Below, in pieces: positions 34,947-45,257 of a stretch of 64,000 bases of DNA. The position numbers and the translations under genes are program-made. The notes under the pieces were generated by a model. It ran no database searches. It was given only the letters and a program-made list of their open reading frames with translations, and was not told the DNA's origin. How positions within the stretch are numbered: position 1 is the stretch's first letter; each line of letters begins with the position of its first letter. The stretch covers positions 1 through 64,000 of the forward strand of contig NZ_ARYH01000003.1 of NCBI RefSeq assembly GCF_000685235.1. Reading direction: 5' to 3'. Source of the stretch: Hyphomonas adhaerens MHS-3. GTDB lineage: Bacteria > Pseudomonadota > Alphaproteobacteria > Caulobacterales > Hyphomonadaceae.

Positions 34947-34968
34947 CCGGCGGGTAAACCCCCGCCGG
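34947..34968 (+). other. GC hairpin in ilvD leader
   Basis: CCGGCGGG-TAAACC-CCCGCCGG, a perfect 8-bp stem with a six-base loop, 22 bases before the ilvD start codon. No T tract follows, so it is more likely a leader element or weak terminator for the preceding gene than a strong terminator. No attenuator peptide rich in Ile/Val/Leu was seen. Confidence 0.4.
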
Positions 34969-34990
34969 AGCACTGATAAAGAGGCACAAA

Positions 34991-36835
34991 GTGGCAATAC
35001 TCTACCGTTCCCGCACTTCGACCCACGGCCGCAACATGGCCGGCGCCCGCGGCCTGTGGCGCGCGACAGGCATGAAGGACAGCGACTTCGGAAAGCCGAT
35101 TATCGCGGTGGTGAACTCCTTTACCCAGTTCGTGCCCGGCCATGTGCACCTGAAAGACCTCGGCCAGCTGGTCGCCGGCGAGATCGTCGCGGCGGGCGGC
35201 GTGGCCAAGGAATTCAACACGATCGCCGTCGATGACGGCATCGCGATGGGCCATGACGGCATGCTGTATTCCCTGCCGAGCCGCGAAGTGATCGCCGACA
35301 GTGTCGAGTACATGGTCAACGCCCATTGCGCCGACGCGATGGTCTGCATCTCCAATTGCGACAAGATCACCCCCGGCATGATGATGGCGGCGCTGCGCCT
35401 CGACATCCCGGTCGTCTTCATCTCCGGCGGCCCGATGGAGGCTGGCAAGGTCAATATCGACGGCGAGTTGAAAGCGGTCGACCTGATCGACGCCATGATC
35501 GAAGCGGCAAACCCTGAGCGGACCGACGCCGAAGTGCTGGCCTATGAAGAAGCCGCCTGCCCGACCTGTGGCTCCTGCTCCGGCATGTTCACGGCGAACT
35601 CGATGAACTGCCTCGCCGAAGCCATGGGTCTCGGCCTGCCGGGCAATGGCTCGACGCTCGCCACCCATGCTGACCGCGAAGGCCTGTTCCGCCGCGCGGG
35701 TCAGCGCATCGTGGAACTGGCCAAGATCTATTACGAGGACGGCGACAAATCCGTCTCCGCACGCGGTATCGCCACCAAGGCCGCGTTCGAAAACGCCATG
35801 ACGCTGGACATCGCCATGGGCGGCTCCACCAACACGATCCTCCACCTGCTGGCCATCGCCCGCGAAGGCGAAGTGGATTTCACACTGGACGACATCGACC
35901 GGCTCAGCCGCTCGACGCCCTGCCTCTGCAAGGTCGCCCCGGCGGTTGCCAACGTCCATATGGAAGACGTTCACCGCGCCGGTGGCATCTTCGGCATCCT
36001 GGGAGAGCTGGACCGCGCCGGGAAGCTCGACACATCCGTGCGCACCATTCATTCCGACACATTGGGCGACGCAATCACCAAGTGGGACATCACCCTCACG
36101 AATGATCCGGCTGCGCAGGAACTGTTCCTGGCCGCGCCGGGCGGTGTGCGCACGACCGAGGCGTTCAGCCAGTCGCGCCGCTACAAGGAACTCGACACCG
36201 ACCGCGCAACGGGCGTCATCCGGTCTGCCGACAATGCCTTCTCGCAGGATGGCGGCCTGGCCGTCCTGTTCGGCAATCTCGCGGAACAGGGCTGCGTGGT
36301 GAAGACCGCCGGCGTCGACGACTCGATCCTCAAATTCTCCGGTCCCGCAGTCGTCTGTGATAGCCAGGAAGACGCCTGCAAGCGCATCCTGAACAAGGGC
36401 GTGAAAGCGGGCGATGTCGTCATCATCCGCCATGAAGGCCCGCGCGGCGGCCCCGGCATGCAGGAGATGCTCTACCCGACCTCCTATCTGAAATCGATGA
36501 AATTGGGCAAAGCCTGCGCCCTGATCACCGACGGACGCTTCTCCGGCGGCACGTCAGGTCTCTCCATCGGCCATGTCAGCCCGGAAGCGGCTGAAGGCGG
36601 CCTGATCGGCCTGATCGAGGAAGGCGACATCATCGAGATCGACATCCCGAACCGCACCATCCACGCCAAGCTGACGGACGAGGAAATCGCATCCCGCCGT
36701 GCTGCGATGGAAGCCAAAGGCGACAAGGCCTGGAAACCGGCAGAGGAACGCCCCCGCAAGGTGAGCCGTGCCCTGAAGGTCTATGCCGCGCATGTCGGGA
36801 ACGCCTCTCAGGGTGCCGTGCGACTGGATCCGTAG
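34991..36835 (+). CDS. ilvD: dihydroxy-acid dehydratase
   Basis: 614 residues. Iron-sulfur enzyme of isoleucine, valine and pantothenate synthesis. Conserved cluster cysteines lie in [13 protein letters not shown] and [28 protein letters not shown] and [20 protein letters not shown] are the C-terminal signatures. The start is GTG with GAGG 6-7 nt upstream; the product begins [15 protein letters not shown] as in other IlvD proteins. Length is normal. No other ilv genes are in the window. Confidence 0.97.
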   Translation: MAILYRSRTSTHGRNMAGARGLWRATGMKDSDFGKPIIAVVNSFTQFVPGHVHLKDLGQLVAGEIVAAGGVAKEFNTIAVDDGIAMGHDGMLYSLPSREVIADSVEYMVNAHCADAMVCISNCDKITPGMMMAALRLDIPVVFISGGPMEAGKVNIDGELKAVDLIDAMIEAANPERTDAEVLAYEEAACPTCGSCSGMFTANSMNCLAEAMGLGLPGNGSTLATHADREGLFRRAGQRIVELAKIYYEDGDKSVSARGIATKAAFENAMTLDIAMGGSTNTILHLLAIAREGEVDFTLDDIDRLSRSTPCLCKVAPAVANVHMEDVHRAGGIFGILGELDRAGKLDTSVRTIHSDTLGDAITKWDITLTNDPAAQELFLAAPGGVRTTEAFSQSRRYKELDTDRATGVIRSADNAFSQDGGLAVLFGNLAEQGCVVKTAGVDDSILKFSGPAVVCDSQEDACKRILNKGVKAGDVVIIRHEGPRGGPGMQEMLYPTSYLKSMKLGKACALITDGRFSGGTSGLSIGHVSPEAAEGGLIGLIEEGDIIEIDIPNRTIHAKLTDEEIASRRAAMEAKGDKAWKPAEERPRKVSRALKVYAAHVGNASQGAVRLDP

Positions 36836-36880
36836 GCAGATTTAACGCTTCACTCAGCGAGCCTTACAGGGAAACAATGA

Positions 36881-37519
36881 ATGCGCCACCTCGCCGTCAT
36901 ATGCGTGATGCTGGCGGCCAGTGCCTGCCAGACATTGCCGGGCTCACTGACGGCTGCGGCGCGTCTTGAACGCGTGAACGCAGATCTGCTTGCCGCGACA
37001 AGCGCGACGCTGACACTCGAAAAGTGGTGCGCCGACTACGGGCTGGCGCGCCCTGCGCAGATTGTCGTTGAGCACACGCCGGCAAGCGCAAAGCCGCCAT
37101 CCGACGCCCAAAGGCAGCGGCTGCAGGTCGCCCCGGATACGGAAGTCCTGTACCGGAACGTGAAGCTGAAGTGTGGCGACCGGACTCTGTCAGAAGCAGA
37201 GAACTGGTATGTCCCGTCACGCCTGACACCGGTTATGAACCGGACGCTGACCGAAACCCACACGCCTTATGGAAAGGTGGTCCGCCCGCTGGCACCGCGG
37301 CGACAGACATTCGAAGTGCAACGCAGCGACTGGCTCGATAGCCAGCTATCGCCCAATGCAGCCGCAGCAACGCCGGTGTCCCTCCCGTCCTGCGACGCAA
37401 CCGTCTTCTCCCATGGCGCCCTCGTCATCAGCGGTGAGGGCCTCCCCCTCGCCGAGGTGCGGGAGAACTACAAGATGGACCTCGTCTGCCCTGACAAAAC
37501 CGGCAAGACTGGTTTCTGA
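36881..37519 (+). CDS. envelope protein with chorismate lyase-like (UbiC/UTRA) features
   Basis: 212 residues. N-terminal hydrophobic signal ends ASAC-QTLPG, either a weak lipobox or a signal peptidase I site. The body has EVLYRNVKLKCGDRTLSEAE, WYVPSRLTP and TPYGKVVRPLAPRR, an arrangement reminiscent of chorismate lyase (UbiC) and UTRA domains: a receptor/activity loop, then an Arg-containing strand. UbiC itself is cytoplasmic, so an exported version would act on something else or be only structurally related. Assignment is tentative. It lies 45 bases after ilvD, so may be cotranscribed, and before the response regulator. Confidence 0.6.
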   Translation: MRHLAVICVMLAASACQTLPGSLTAAARLERVNADLLAATSATLTLEKWCADYGLARPAQIVVEHTPASAKPPSDAQRQRLQVAPDTEVLYRNVKLKCGDRTLSEAENWYVPSRLTPVMNRTLTETHTPYGKVVRPLAPRRQTFEVQRSDWLDSQLSPNAAAATPVSLPSCDATVFSHGALVISGEGLPLAEVRENYKMDLVCPDKTGKTGF

Positions 37520-37626
37520 TCCGCCCCCGCCCTGCCGCAATTGACCTCCAAAGCGCCTTAATGTGAGCAAGCGCTCGCCCGGTTCACTGCCTTTCATTGC
37601 AAGTGTACCTAAGGGAGGCTATTTCC

Positions 37627-38394
37627 ATGACGCGAACCATGTTTCACTCCACAGCTGACAGGCCCCACACAGGGCCGAAACTGGCGGACAAGGACCGGAC
37701 TATGACAACTCTCGCGCTTGTGGACGATGACGAGAACATCGTCGCCTCTCTCAAGATGTTCTTCGAGGCCGAAGGCTATGATGTCCGCACCTATCATGAT
37801 GGTGAGGCCGCCCTGCCCGCGCTGACCGAGAACCCGCCCGACATCGCCATCCTCGACGTGAAGATGCCGAAGATGGACGGCATGGAACTGCTGCGCCGCC
37901 TGCGCCAGACCAGCGAACTGCCCGTGATCTTCCTGACGTCGAAGGACGAGGAGATCGACGAGGTGATCGGCTTCAACATCGGCGCCGATGATTTCGTGCG
38001 CAAGCCGTGCTCCAACCGCCTGCTGGCTGAGCGGGTGAAGGCCGTGCTGCGCCGCGCCCGCGGTGGCAAGGCCGGCCCGGAGGAAGGCGATCACAAGCCG
38101 ATCGTGCGCGGCAAGCTGACCCTGGACCCGAATCGCCACGCCTGTAACTGGGACGGCCATCCGGTGCGCCTGACGGTGACGGAATTCCTGATCCTGCAGG
38201 CCCTGGCCCAGCGTCCGGGTTACGTGAAAAGCCGCGACCAGCTGATGGACGCCGCCTATGACGACCAGATCTATGTCGACGACCGCACCATCGACAGCCA
38301 CATCAAGCGGCTTCGCAAGAAGTTCCGCGAAGTGTCGGAAGAGTTCGACGCGATCGAAACGCTCTACGGTGTTGGCTACCGCTACACCGAATAG
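37627..38394 (+). CDS. chvI: ChvI-like OmpR-family response regulator
   Basis: 255 residues as annotated. Receiver domain begins [14 protein letters not shown] with phospho-acceptor Asp in [12 protein letters not shown] (D52 counted from MTTL) and Lys in IFLTSKD. The C-terminal winged helix ([37 protein letters not shown]) is OmpR/PhoB type. I start it at 37627 because AAGGGAGG lies 8 nt upstream; family members usually start at the ATG at 37702, which has no good site, so the first 25 residues are uncertain. In alphaproteobacteria ChvI, with kinase ChvG, controls envelope stress and acid responses. The likely kinase is at 39478, separated by two genes. Confidence 0.88.
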   Translation: MTRTMFHSTADRPHTGPKLADKDRTMTTLALVDDDENIVASLKMFFEAEGYDVRTYHDGEAALPALTENPPDIAILDVKMPKMDGMELLRRLRQTSELPVIFLTSKDEEIDEVIGFNIGADDFVRKPCSNRLLAERVKAVLRRARGGKAGPEEGDHKPIVRGKLTLDPNRHACNWDGHPVRLTVTEFLILQALAQRPGYVKSRDQLMDAAYDDQIYVDDRTIDSHIKRLRKKFREVSEEFDAIETLYGVGYRYTE

Positions 38395-38397
38395 GCC

Positions 38398-38868
38398 CTA
38401 GCCCAGCAGGCCCAGGCGCCAGCTCCAATAGGGCAGCGCCAGGGTCAGCAGGGCAAAGCCGACCCCGATCAGGAAGATCAGCGGCGAATAGAACCGCCGG
38501 TTCAGCGACAGGAATGGCTGTTCCGGCAGCGCCTGCTCGAATGCCGGCAGCACGCCCAGGATGCCCCGCCCCATGAACACCAGTGCGGCCCCGGCCCCGG
38601 CTGCGGCGAGCAGCCATTTGGACACCGGCACGTGCACATATCCCCCAAGCACCAGCGCCAGAAAGGCGAAGGCAAACAGGCTGGCCGCCACAAACAGGCA
38701 GGCCATCGTTGAGGGCATTTTCGTGATCCCGCGCCGGCCCACGACCATGCGGGCCAATTGTTGCGCATTGGCGGCCGGAAAGGTCACGCCCATGCCCCAA
38801 AGGGCATGCAATAGGCCTGTAATTGCCAGAATCCCGGCGATAACTATCGACAATATGGGTGCGATCAT
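38398..38868 (-). CDS. DUF3995-type membrane protein
   Basis: 156 residues with four hydrophobic helices (IAPILSIVIAGILAITGLLHALWG; ACLFVAASLFAFAFLALVLGG; WLLAAAGAGAALVFMGRG; SPLIFLIGVGFALLTLAL). The LLHALWGMGVTFP segment resembles DUF3995 proteins. Function unknown. Start at 38868 with GAGGAC upstream. It is on the opposite strand to its neighbours and ends 3 nt from the stop of the chvI-like gene, splitting the regulator from its kinase. Confidence 0.78.
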   Translation of the reverse strand: MIAPILSIVIAGILAITGLLHALWGMGVTFPAANAQQLARMVVGRRGITKMPSTMACLFVAASLFAFAFLALVLGGYVHVPVSKWLLAAAGAGAALVFMGRGILGVLPAFEQALPEQPFLSLNRRFYSPLIFLIGVGFALLTLALPYWSWRLGLLG

Positions 38869-38988
38869 GAGGTCCTCAGACGTCGCGCGGAACCCTGCCC
38901 GGCCGGTACATTCCTGCCGCGCGGGCTTGCCGCAATGGGCTTCATTCAATAGCCAGTCTGTAGATTAGCACAAGAAACAGGAACTCCC

Positions 38989-39453
38989 ATGGCCGACCCT
39001 GAAAACACGATCCTCCTCGAAACCTCCAAAGGCAGCGTCACGATTGAGCTGCGCCCGGACCTGGCCCCCGGCCATGTCGAGCGGATCAAGGAACTTGCCC
39101 GCGAGGGATTCTATGACGGCATCGTCTTCCACCGCGTGATTCCGGGCTTCATGGCCCAGGTCGGCTGTCCGAAGGGCACCGGCACCGGCGGCTCCGACAA
39201 GCCGGACCTGAAAGCCGAGTTCAACCAGGAACCGCACGTGCGCGGCACCTGCTCCATGGCGCGCACCCAGGCGCCCCACTCGGCCAACAGCCAGTTCTTC
39301 ATCTGCTTTGACGACGCCGCCTTCCTGAACGGGCAATACACCGTCTGGGGCAAGGTTACCGAAGGCATGGACGTGGTCGACGAGCTGGCCAAGGGCGAGC
39401 CGCCGCGCAATCCGGACAAGATCGTCTCGATGCGCGTCGCCGCAGACGCCTGA
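38989..39453 (+). CDS. ppiB: cyclophilin-type peptidyl-prolyl cis-trans isomerase
   Basis: 154-residue cytoplasmic PPIase. Catalytic region YDGIVFHRVIPGFMAQ, with RTQAPHSANSQFFICFDD and NGQYTVWGKV following, all conserved in bacterial cyclophilin B. No signal peptide. Only 24 nt precede the next gene (the kinase), so both are probably cotranscribed. Confidence 0.96.
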   Translation: MADPENTILLETSKGSVTIELRPDLAPGHVERIKELAREGFYDGIVFHRVIPGFMAQVGCPKGTGTGGSDKPDLKAEFNQEPHVRGTCSMARTQAPHSANSQFFICFDDAAFLNGQYTVWGKVTEGMDVVDELAKGEPPRNPDKIVSMRVAADA

Positions 39454-39477
39454 TCAGGGCAAACCGGAAGAAACCGC

Positions 39478-41088
39478 ATGGCCGGTAAGGAAAAGACACG
39501 GAAGACACCGCGCGCCGGCCTGAACGGTTCGGTGGTGTTCGGCAGCCGCATCGCGCGGCTGATTTTCGCGTCCAATCTTGCCGGCCTTGCGATCCTCATC
39601 GTCGGGGCGATGTTCCTGAACGAGATGCGCGCCGGGTTCGTCGTCTCGAAAAAACAGGACCTTGTCGCCCAGGCGCAGATCTTCACCAGCCTGCTGGGCG
39701 ATGATGCCACGACGCCCCAGCCGGCGCTCGACATTGACGCCGCCCGGCAGACCATCGTCCGCCTCAACCTACCTGAACGGGTGCGCGCGCGCATCTACCT
39801 GCCCGACGGCGAAATGGTGGGCGACAGTTTTTACCTGTCCGAACGAGTGGACATCGACGCCCTGCCGCCGCTGCGAGAGCCCGGCCGTGTGGCCCGCTGG
39901 GGCCGGAACCTGTCGGAATGGGCCGCCCATGTGTTCGGCCCGATCATGCCGCGGCGGTCTTCCGATGCCGTACGCACACAAACCTTCGAAGAAGAGTTCG
40001 ATACAGCCGTCGAGGGCGGCGAAGCGGCCAGCCAGCGCTTCAACGACCGCGGCCAGCGCATCATTTCCGTTTCCATGCCCATCCAGCGCGTCTCCGCCGT
40101 TGTCGGCGTGCTGACGCTGGAATCGAGCGACATTGACGAGATCATCCGCGCCGAGCGGGCCGCGCTGCTCCCCTTTATCGGCGTCGCGGTGCTGGTGGCG
40201 TTCATCACGTCGGTCCTGCTGACGCTGGGCATCGCGCGGCCGCTGCGCCGCCTGGCGGTGGCCGCAGACCGTATCCGCGCAGGCGCCTCGGAACGGATCA
40301 ACGTGCCCGCGCTCTCCTCCCGCAAGGATGAGATAGGCGACCTGGCCACCTCCATGCAGGGCATGACCGAGGCACTGATCGAACGCATCCAGGCCAATGA
40401 GCAATTTGCCGCCGATGTGGCGCACGAGCTGAAAAACCCGCTGACCTCTATCCGCTCCGCCATCGAGACGCTGGAGAGCGTGAAGGAAAACCCGGAGCTG
40501 ACGGGGAAGCTGCGCGGTGTCATCGCGCAGGACGTGAAGCGCCTCGACCGCCTGATTACCGACATCTCCAACGCCTCCCGTCTCGAAGCGGAAATGACCC
40601 GGGTGCCGAACGAGCAGATCGACATTGCCCGCTTCGTGCGTGATGTGGTCAGCACGTATGACTCGCTGGCCATCGATGAGGGGGCGGTGACCGTCTCCTT
40701 CCACGACGCCACGATGGGCGGGCGCCTGCTGGTGCAGGGCCGTGAAGGGCCGCTCGGCCAGGTGATCCGGAACCTGATTGACAATGCCCGATCCTTCTCC
40801 CCGCCGGGCGCGGTGGTGGAAGTGACGTTGGACCAGACCAATGATGGCCCGCAGACCATCGCCCGCATCAAGGTGGAAGACTCCGGCCCCGGCGTCCCGC
40901 CCGACAAGCTGGAAACCATCTTCAGCCGTTTCTATACGGACCGCCCAAAAGGCACCGCCTTCGGCAACAATTCCGGCCTCGGCCTCTCAATCGTGAAGCA
41001 GATCATCGCCACCCATCGCGGCAAGGTCTGGGCCGAAAACCGAGACGGCGGCGGGGCACGGTTCTGCGTCGACCTGCCCGCGATCTGA
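39478..41088 (+). CDS. chvG: ChvG-like sensor histidine kinase
   Basis: 536 residues. Two membrane helices (about 25-48 and 230-252) flank a periplasmic sensor of roughly 180 residues; HAMP linker (RPLRRLAVAADRIRAGASERI) precedes the HisKA domain with H316 in DVAHELKNPLTSIRSAI, then the HATPase domain (NLIDNARSFSPPG; EDSGPGVP; GLGLSIVKQII). The architecture fits ChvG/ExoS. Its partner is probably the regulator at 37627. Downstream is a bidirectional terminator shared with acs. Other envelope-stress kinases of this class are possible. Confidence 0.88.
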   Translation: MAGKEKTRKTPRAGLNGSVVFGSRIARLIFASNLAGLAILIVGAMFLNEMRAGFVVSKKQDLVAQAQIFTSLLGDDATTPQPALDIDAARQTIVRLNLPERVRARIYLPDGEMVGDSFYLSERVDIDALPPLREPGRVARWGRNLSEWAAHVFGPIMPRRSSDAVRTQTFEEEFDTAVEGGEAASQRFNDRGQRIISVSMPIQRVSAVVGVLTLESSDIDEIIRAERAALLPFIGVAVLVAFITSVLLTLGIARPLRRLAVAADRIRAGASERINVPALSSRKDEIGDLATSMQGMTEALIERIQANEQFAADVAHELKNPLTSIRSAIETLESVKENPELTGKLRGVIAQDVKRLDRLITDISNASRLEAEMTRVPNEQIDIARFVRDVVSTYDSLAIDEGAVTVSFHDATMGGRLLVQGREGPLGQVIRNLIDNARSFSPPGAVVEVTLDQTNDGPQTIARIKVEDSGPGVPPDKLETIFSRFYTDRPKGTAFGNNSGLGLSIVKQIIATHRGKVWAENRDGGGARFCVDLPAI

Positions 41089-41096
41089 GGCAATAA

Positions 41097-41124
41097 AAAA
41101 GCCCCCGCAAATGCAGGGGCTTTT
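41097..41124. terminator. bidirectional rho-independent terminator
   Basis: AAAAGCCCC ... GGGGCTTTT, a 9-bp symmetrical stem around a ten-base loop, lies in the 57 bases between the convergent chvG-like and acs genes. A and T tracts flank both sides, so it can terminate both transcripts. Confidence 0.88.
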
Positions 41125-41145
41125 CTTTATCCGCTCAGAGCCGCG

Positions 41146-43095
41146 TCAGCCTTTATTCTGGCGGTTCTCGATCAGGTCGTCGACGACTTCCGGTTCGGCC
41201 AGGGTGGATGTGTCACCGAGGTTCGCGAATTCGTTCTCGGCAATCTTGCGCAGGATGCGGCGCATGATCTTGCCGGAGCGTGTCTTCGGCAGGCCCGGCG
41301 AGAACTGGATCAGGTCGGGTGACGCGATCGGGCCGATCTCGGCACGGACGTGCTGGACGAGGTTCTTGCGCAACGCCTCATCGGGCTCCACACCCTGCAC
41401 CAGCGTGACATAGGCATAGATGCCCTGCCCCTTGATGTCGTGCGGATAGCCGACCACGGCGGCCTCTGCCACGGCGTCATGGCTGACCAGCGCGCTTTCC
41501 ACTTCTGCCGTGCCCATGCGGTGGCCGGACACGTTGATCACATCGTCCACGCGGCCGGTGATCCAGTAGAAGCCATCCTCGTCGCGGCGGCAGCCATCCC
41601 CGGTAAAATAATTGCCCGGATAGGCCGTGAAGTAGGTGTCGACGAAGCGCTGGTGGTCGCCATAGACGGTGCGCATCTGGCCGGGCCAGCTGTCAGTGAT
41701 GAGGAGGTTGCCCTCCGTCGCACCCGGCAATTCCGTGCCGTCGGCATCCACCAGAACCGGCTTGATGCCGAAGAATGGGTGACTGGCCGCGCCGGGCTTC
41801 AGGTCCGTCGTGCCGGGTAGCGGCACCATCATGGTCGCGCCAGTCTCGGTCTGCCACCAGGTGTCCACGATCGGGCAACGCGCATCGCCCACAACATGGA
41901 AATACCATTCCCAAGCTTCCGGATTGATCGGCTCGCCCACCGTGCCGAGCAGGCGGATGGATTTCCGCGAAGTCGCGTTCACGGGATCTTCGCCTTCTCG
42001 CATCAGCGAGCGGATCGCGGTCGGTGCGGTGTAGAAGATGCTCACGCCATGCTTGTCGCATTCCTGCCAGAAGCGGCTGGCGTCCGGATAGGTCGGGATG
42101 CCCTCGAACATCACGGTCGTGGTGCCGTTCGCCAAAGGTCCGTACACGATATAGGAGTGTCCGGTGACCCAGCCGACATCCGCCGAACACCAGTAAACAT
42201 CGTCTTCCTTCAGGTCGAACACGTATTCATGCGTCATCGAGGCCCACACGAGGTAACCGCCCGTCGTGTGCATCACGCCTTTCGGCTTGCCGGTGGAGCC
42301 CGACGTATAAAGGATGAACAGCGGGTCTTCGGCATTCATCGGTTCCGGCGGGCAGTCGGAAGAGACATCCTCGGCCGCCTCGTGCAGCCAGTGGTCCCGG
42401 CCTTCAACCATGTTGATGTCGGCGCCGGTGCGCTTGACCACCAGCATCGTTTTCAGCGTGCCGTTGGAGAGGTCAGCTGCCTTGTCTGCGTTCACCTTGA
42501 GCGGCACCTTGCGGCCGCCGCGTACGCCTTCATCCGCGGTGATCAGGACGCCGGAATCGCAGTCCGTGATCCGGCCGGCCAGCGCCTCCGGGCTGAAGCC
42601 GCCAAACACGACAGAGTGTACGGCCCCGATACGGGCACAGGCCAGCATGGCGTAGGCCGCTTCCAGGATCATCGGCATGTAGATGGTGACGCGATCCCCT
42701 TTCTTGACACCAAGCTTCTTCAGGACGTTGGCAAAGCGGCAGACGGCGGCGTGCAGCTCCTTGTAGCTGACCTTGTGGCACTCGTCCGGATCATCACCGA
42801 TCCAGATAAAGGCCGTCTTGTCGCCGCGCGTGGCGAGGTGGCGGTCGATGCAGTTGGCGGTGACGTTCAGCTCGCCATCGGCATACCAGCGGATGTGCAG
42901 GTCACCGGTCTCCCAGGAGACATCCTTCACCGTGGTGTAGGGCTTGATCCAGTCGAGCCGCTTGCCTTGCTCTCCCCAGAACGCCTCCGGATCCGCGATC
43001 GAGGCCTCATACATTTCCTTGTACTTTTCCGGCGACAGGTTGGCCTTCGCCGCGAATTCCTCCGGAACGGGGTAGATTTTTGGCTGATCGCTCAT
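41146..43095 (-). CDS. acs: acetyl-CoA synthetase
   Basis: 649 residues, adenylate-forming enzyme that activates acetate to acetyl-CoA. ATP-binding [31 protein letters not shown], and the C-terminal [15 protein letters not shown] with K609, the same number as the acetylated catalytic lysine of enteric Acs. Start at 43095 ([11 protein letters not shown]) has GAGGAA 6 nt upstream; an in-frame ATG at 43116 has none. It closes a leftward group with the porin gene (39 nt upstream) and is within 1.5 kb of a CrbS/CrbR-like pair known elsewhere to switch on acs. Confidence 0.97.
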   Translation of the reverse strand: MSDQPKIYPVPEEFAAKANLSPEKYKEMYEASIADPEAFWGEQGKRLDWIKPYTTVKDVSWETGDLHIRWYADGELNVTANCIDRHLATRGDKTAFIWIGDDPDECHKVSYKELHAAVCRFANVLKKLGVKKGDRVTIYMPMILEAAYAMLACARIGAVHSVVFGGFSPEALAGRITDCDSGVLITADEGVRGGRKVPLKVNADKAADLSNGTLKTMLVVKRTGADINMVEGRDHWLHEAAEDVSSDCPPEPMNAEDPLFILYTSGSTGKPKGVMHTTGGYLVWASMTHEYVFDLKEDDVYWCSADVGWVTGHSYIVYGPLANGTTTVMFEGIPTYPDASRFWQECDKHGVSIFYTAPTAIRSLMREGEDPVNATSRKSIRLLGTVGEPINPEAWEWYFHVVGDARCPIVDTWWQTETGATMMVPLPGTTDLKPGAASHPFFGIKPVLVDADGTELPGATEGNLLITDSWPGQMRTVYGDHQRFVDTYFTAYPGNYFTGDGCRRDEDGFYWITGRVDDVINVSGHRMGTAEVESALVSHDAVAEAAVVGYPHDIKGQGIYAYVTLVQGVEPDEALRKNLVQHVRAEIGPIASPDLIQFSPGLPKTRSGKIMRRILRKIAENEFANLGDTSTLAEPEVVDDLIENRQNKG

Positions 43096-43134
43096 TGTCG
43101 TTTCCTCGTAGGGCATGAAATTTCGTCCTGTCGT

Positions 43135-44430
43135 TCAGAATGCATATTTGGTGGAGAAGGTGAAGCGGCTGATCGCCCCATCTGCCCCCGATTCCACTTC
43201 ACGAATGCCGTGAAGCAGCTCCACGCCGACCGTCACTTTCGGGGCGACATCCCACAAAATGGCGCCATAAGCGGACTGGACAGACCTGGTCGTGGTATTC
43301 GCCGGTAGGTAGTCAGGATTATCCACGAACAGGCCGGAATAGCCGACATTGAACCGCGCCGTTTCGCCGAACGGATGGCGCCAGGCGACCAGGCCGCCAT
43401 AGCTGGGGATCGCTTCCAGTTTGCCGTTCGGATCAAGCGCGGTGGAGCGGCTGGCGGCCAGACCGACATAACGCCCGATCCCTTCGCCGCCGACGAGATT
43501 GAAGCGGATGTCATCCTTCGCGCCCGCTTTGACGCGGCCTGACACGCTGACGCCGTAGCCGAAGGTTTCATCCTCCGATACGCCGAAATCCGCACGCAGC
43601 TGCCGGGCGATACCAGCCACGGAGACATTGCCGTAGTCGCCGCTGAAATTGTACCGCGCCACGACGTCCGGAAGCAGGTTCTCATCCCGCGACCCGGCGT
43701 TCAGCGTGGTCGTGTTCGGGTTCTCCAGGGCGAACATCCAATTGCCCGTCGTATACCGGATCTGAGGCTGGCGAATGAACACCATGCCGTCCGACAGGAT
43801 CAGGAAGCTCGCACTTTCCGGAATGGCGGATGTGTTCTGAAAGGTCGACCATTCCTGGCCTGCCAGCCAGTTGCCATACTTCACGAACGCCCGGCGCAGG
43901 CGGGGCGAGTAGGAGTTCGAGACCAGTTCATTGCCCTGGCCCGAACCGAGGAAATCCAGCTCGATATAGCCCTCCACCGTGTCCTCTCCCGCAGGCTTGG
44001 ACGCAGAGAAGAAGAAGCGGGAAGATTCGGCGGTGAAGTCCGTGAAATCGGCGCCCTCCCCGCCAACCGGCGTGGCCCCCGGAATGTAGAAGTCCCGCGC
44101 AATGGAGCCCGACGCGATGCTGCCATCGCTAAGGGAGGTCGCGTGCACGTCGAGGTCAACGATCCCGCCGAATCTCAAAGTGGTGTCGCCGACAAGGAAA
44201 CCGTCCGTCTTCGGTGCAGTTGCGGCGGGGGCCGCCTCTGCTGCCGTTGTCTCGATCCGGACGATGTCGGCATCTGTTTCCGTCTTTTCGGCGGCAAGCT
44301 CGGCCTTCAGGTCGGCGACCATGGCCTCCAGCGCCGCGATGCGCTCTTCGACCGATTGCTCCGCATTTGCCGCCAGCGCCATGACTGCGGCAGACGCCGA
44401 CAGCAATAAACCTCTAATTGTCCTTGGCAT
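43135..44430 (-). CDS. DcaP-like trimeric outer-membrane porin
   Basis: 431 residues. Signal peptide (LLLSASAAVMALAANAE), then a short coiled coil (VEERIAALEAMVADLKAEL), a Thr/Ala linker, and a 16-strand-like barrel beginning TTLRFGGIVDLDVHA, ending in the aromatic FTFSTKYAF. The coiled coil plus barrel is typical of DcaP porins that admit dicarboxylates and small anions. Start at 44430 with GAGGAA; the frame opens to 44499. Upstream of acs in the same orientation, 39 nt apart, so an acetate or short-acid entry role is likely (inference). Confidence 0.82.
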   Translation of the reverse strand: MPRTIRGLLLSASAAVMALAANAEQSVEERIAALEAMVADLKAELAAEKTETDADIVRIETTAAEAAPAATAPKTDGFLVGDTTLRFGGIVDLDVHATSLSDGSIASGSIARDFYIPGATPVGGEGADFTDFTAESSRFFFSASKPAGEDTVEGYIELDFLGSGQGNELVSNSYSPRLRRAFVKYGNWLAGQEWSTFQNTSAIPESASFLILSDGMVFIRQPQIRYTTGNWMFALENPNTTTLNAGSRDENLLPDVVARYNFSGDYGNVSVAGIARQLRADFGVSEDETFGYGVSVSGRVKAGAKDDIRFNLVGGEGIGRYVGLAASRSTALDPNGKLEAIPSYGGLVAWRHPFGETARFNVGYSGLFVDNPDYLPANTTTRSVQSAYGAILWDVAPKVTVGVELLHGIREVESGADGAISRFTFSTKYAF

Positions 44431-44615
44431 CAGTTTCCTCCCGTGCCTTATTATTTGCAGGGAGTATCCTTCCGGCGCGGAAACCTCGCTATTGGCCATT
44501 GGTGCTACGACAAAAGTCTAATGACGCTCGACATCCCTTTCCGCCGGGGTATGGTTCTCCCAACAAGTCGCAGACCGTGGATCGAGAAGTTCGCGGCGCC
44601 GGGGAGGCAAACAGT

Positions 44616-45248
44616 ATGGGACTGGTTCCGACCGTCCTGATTGTGGACGATCATCCGTTATTCCGTGACGCGCTCGATGCGGCGCTGGGCACGGCGTTTC
44701 CGGATGGCGCGACCGCGCATCACGCCAGCAGCCTGGCGGAGGCGCTTTCCAAGGTGAAAGAACAATCCTTCGATCTGATCCTGCTGGACCTGACACTCGG
44801 CGATACACAGGAATTCGATGGGCTCACCCGGTTGCAGGCCGCCCGGCCGGGTTGTCCGGTCGTGGTCGTCTCGGCGACGGATTCCCAGCAGGCGTTCAGC
44901 ACCGCCAAGGCGCTCGGCGCCGCCGGTTACCTGCCCAAGAGCATGTCGATGGACGACCTCTCCGCAGCACTCGCCACCGCGCTGGACGGCGGCCAGTGGT
45001 TCCCGCCAAGCGATACCGCCGCGGATGCGGGACGGGAGGCCCTGCTCGCCCGTGTGGCGGATCTGACACCCGCCCAGCGCAAGGTGCTGTCCGGCCTCAA
45101 TGACGGCCTGCTGAACAAGCAGATCGCGTATGAGATGGATATTTCCGTCGCCACGGTGAAGGCGCACATGACGGCGATCTTCCGCAAGCTGGGTGCCAAC
45201 AACCGCACCCAGGCACTGCTCATCTACAAGGAAGCGATTTCCCTCTGA
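44616..45248 (+). CDS. LuxR-family response regulator, CrbR-like
   Basis: 210 residues. Receiver domain VLIVDDHPLFRDALDAALG with D58 in LILLDLTLGD, and a C-terminal LuxR-type helix-turn-helix (LTPAQRKVLSGLNDGLLNKQIAYEMDISVATVKAHMTAI). GGGGAGG precedes the ATG. Divergent from the porin-acs genes and convergent with the hybrid symporter-kinase at 45258. In Vibrio and Pseudomonas the CrbS-CrbR pair activates acs and acetate uptake; the gene content here is the same, so I infer that function. Confidence 0.87.
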   Translation: MGLVPTVLIVDDHPLFRDALDAALGTAFPDGATAHHASSLAEALSKVKEQSFDLILLDLTLGDTQEFDGLTRLQAARPGCPVVVVSATDSQQAFSTAKALGAAGYLPKSMSMDDLSAALATALDGGQWFPPSDTAADAGREALLARVADLTPAQRKVLSGLNDGLLNKQIAYEMDISVATVKAHMTAIFRKLGANNRTQALLIYKEAISL

Positions 45249-45257
45249 GGCTCGCTG

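Noticed and set aside
34889-34990. Attenuator leader peptide for ilvD
   Set aside because: A hairpin is present, but there is no short frame rich in branched-chain codons and no T tract.
34685-36433. 582-codon minus-strand open frame over ilvD
   Set aside because: IlvD on the plus strand has all cluster cysteines and expected length; the minus frame shows no domain.
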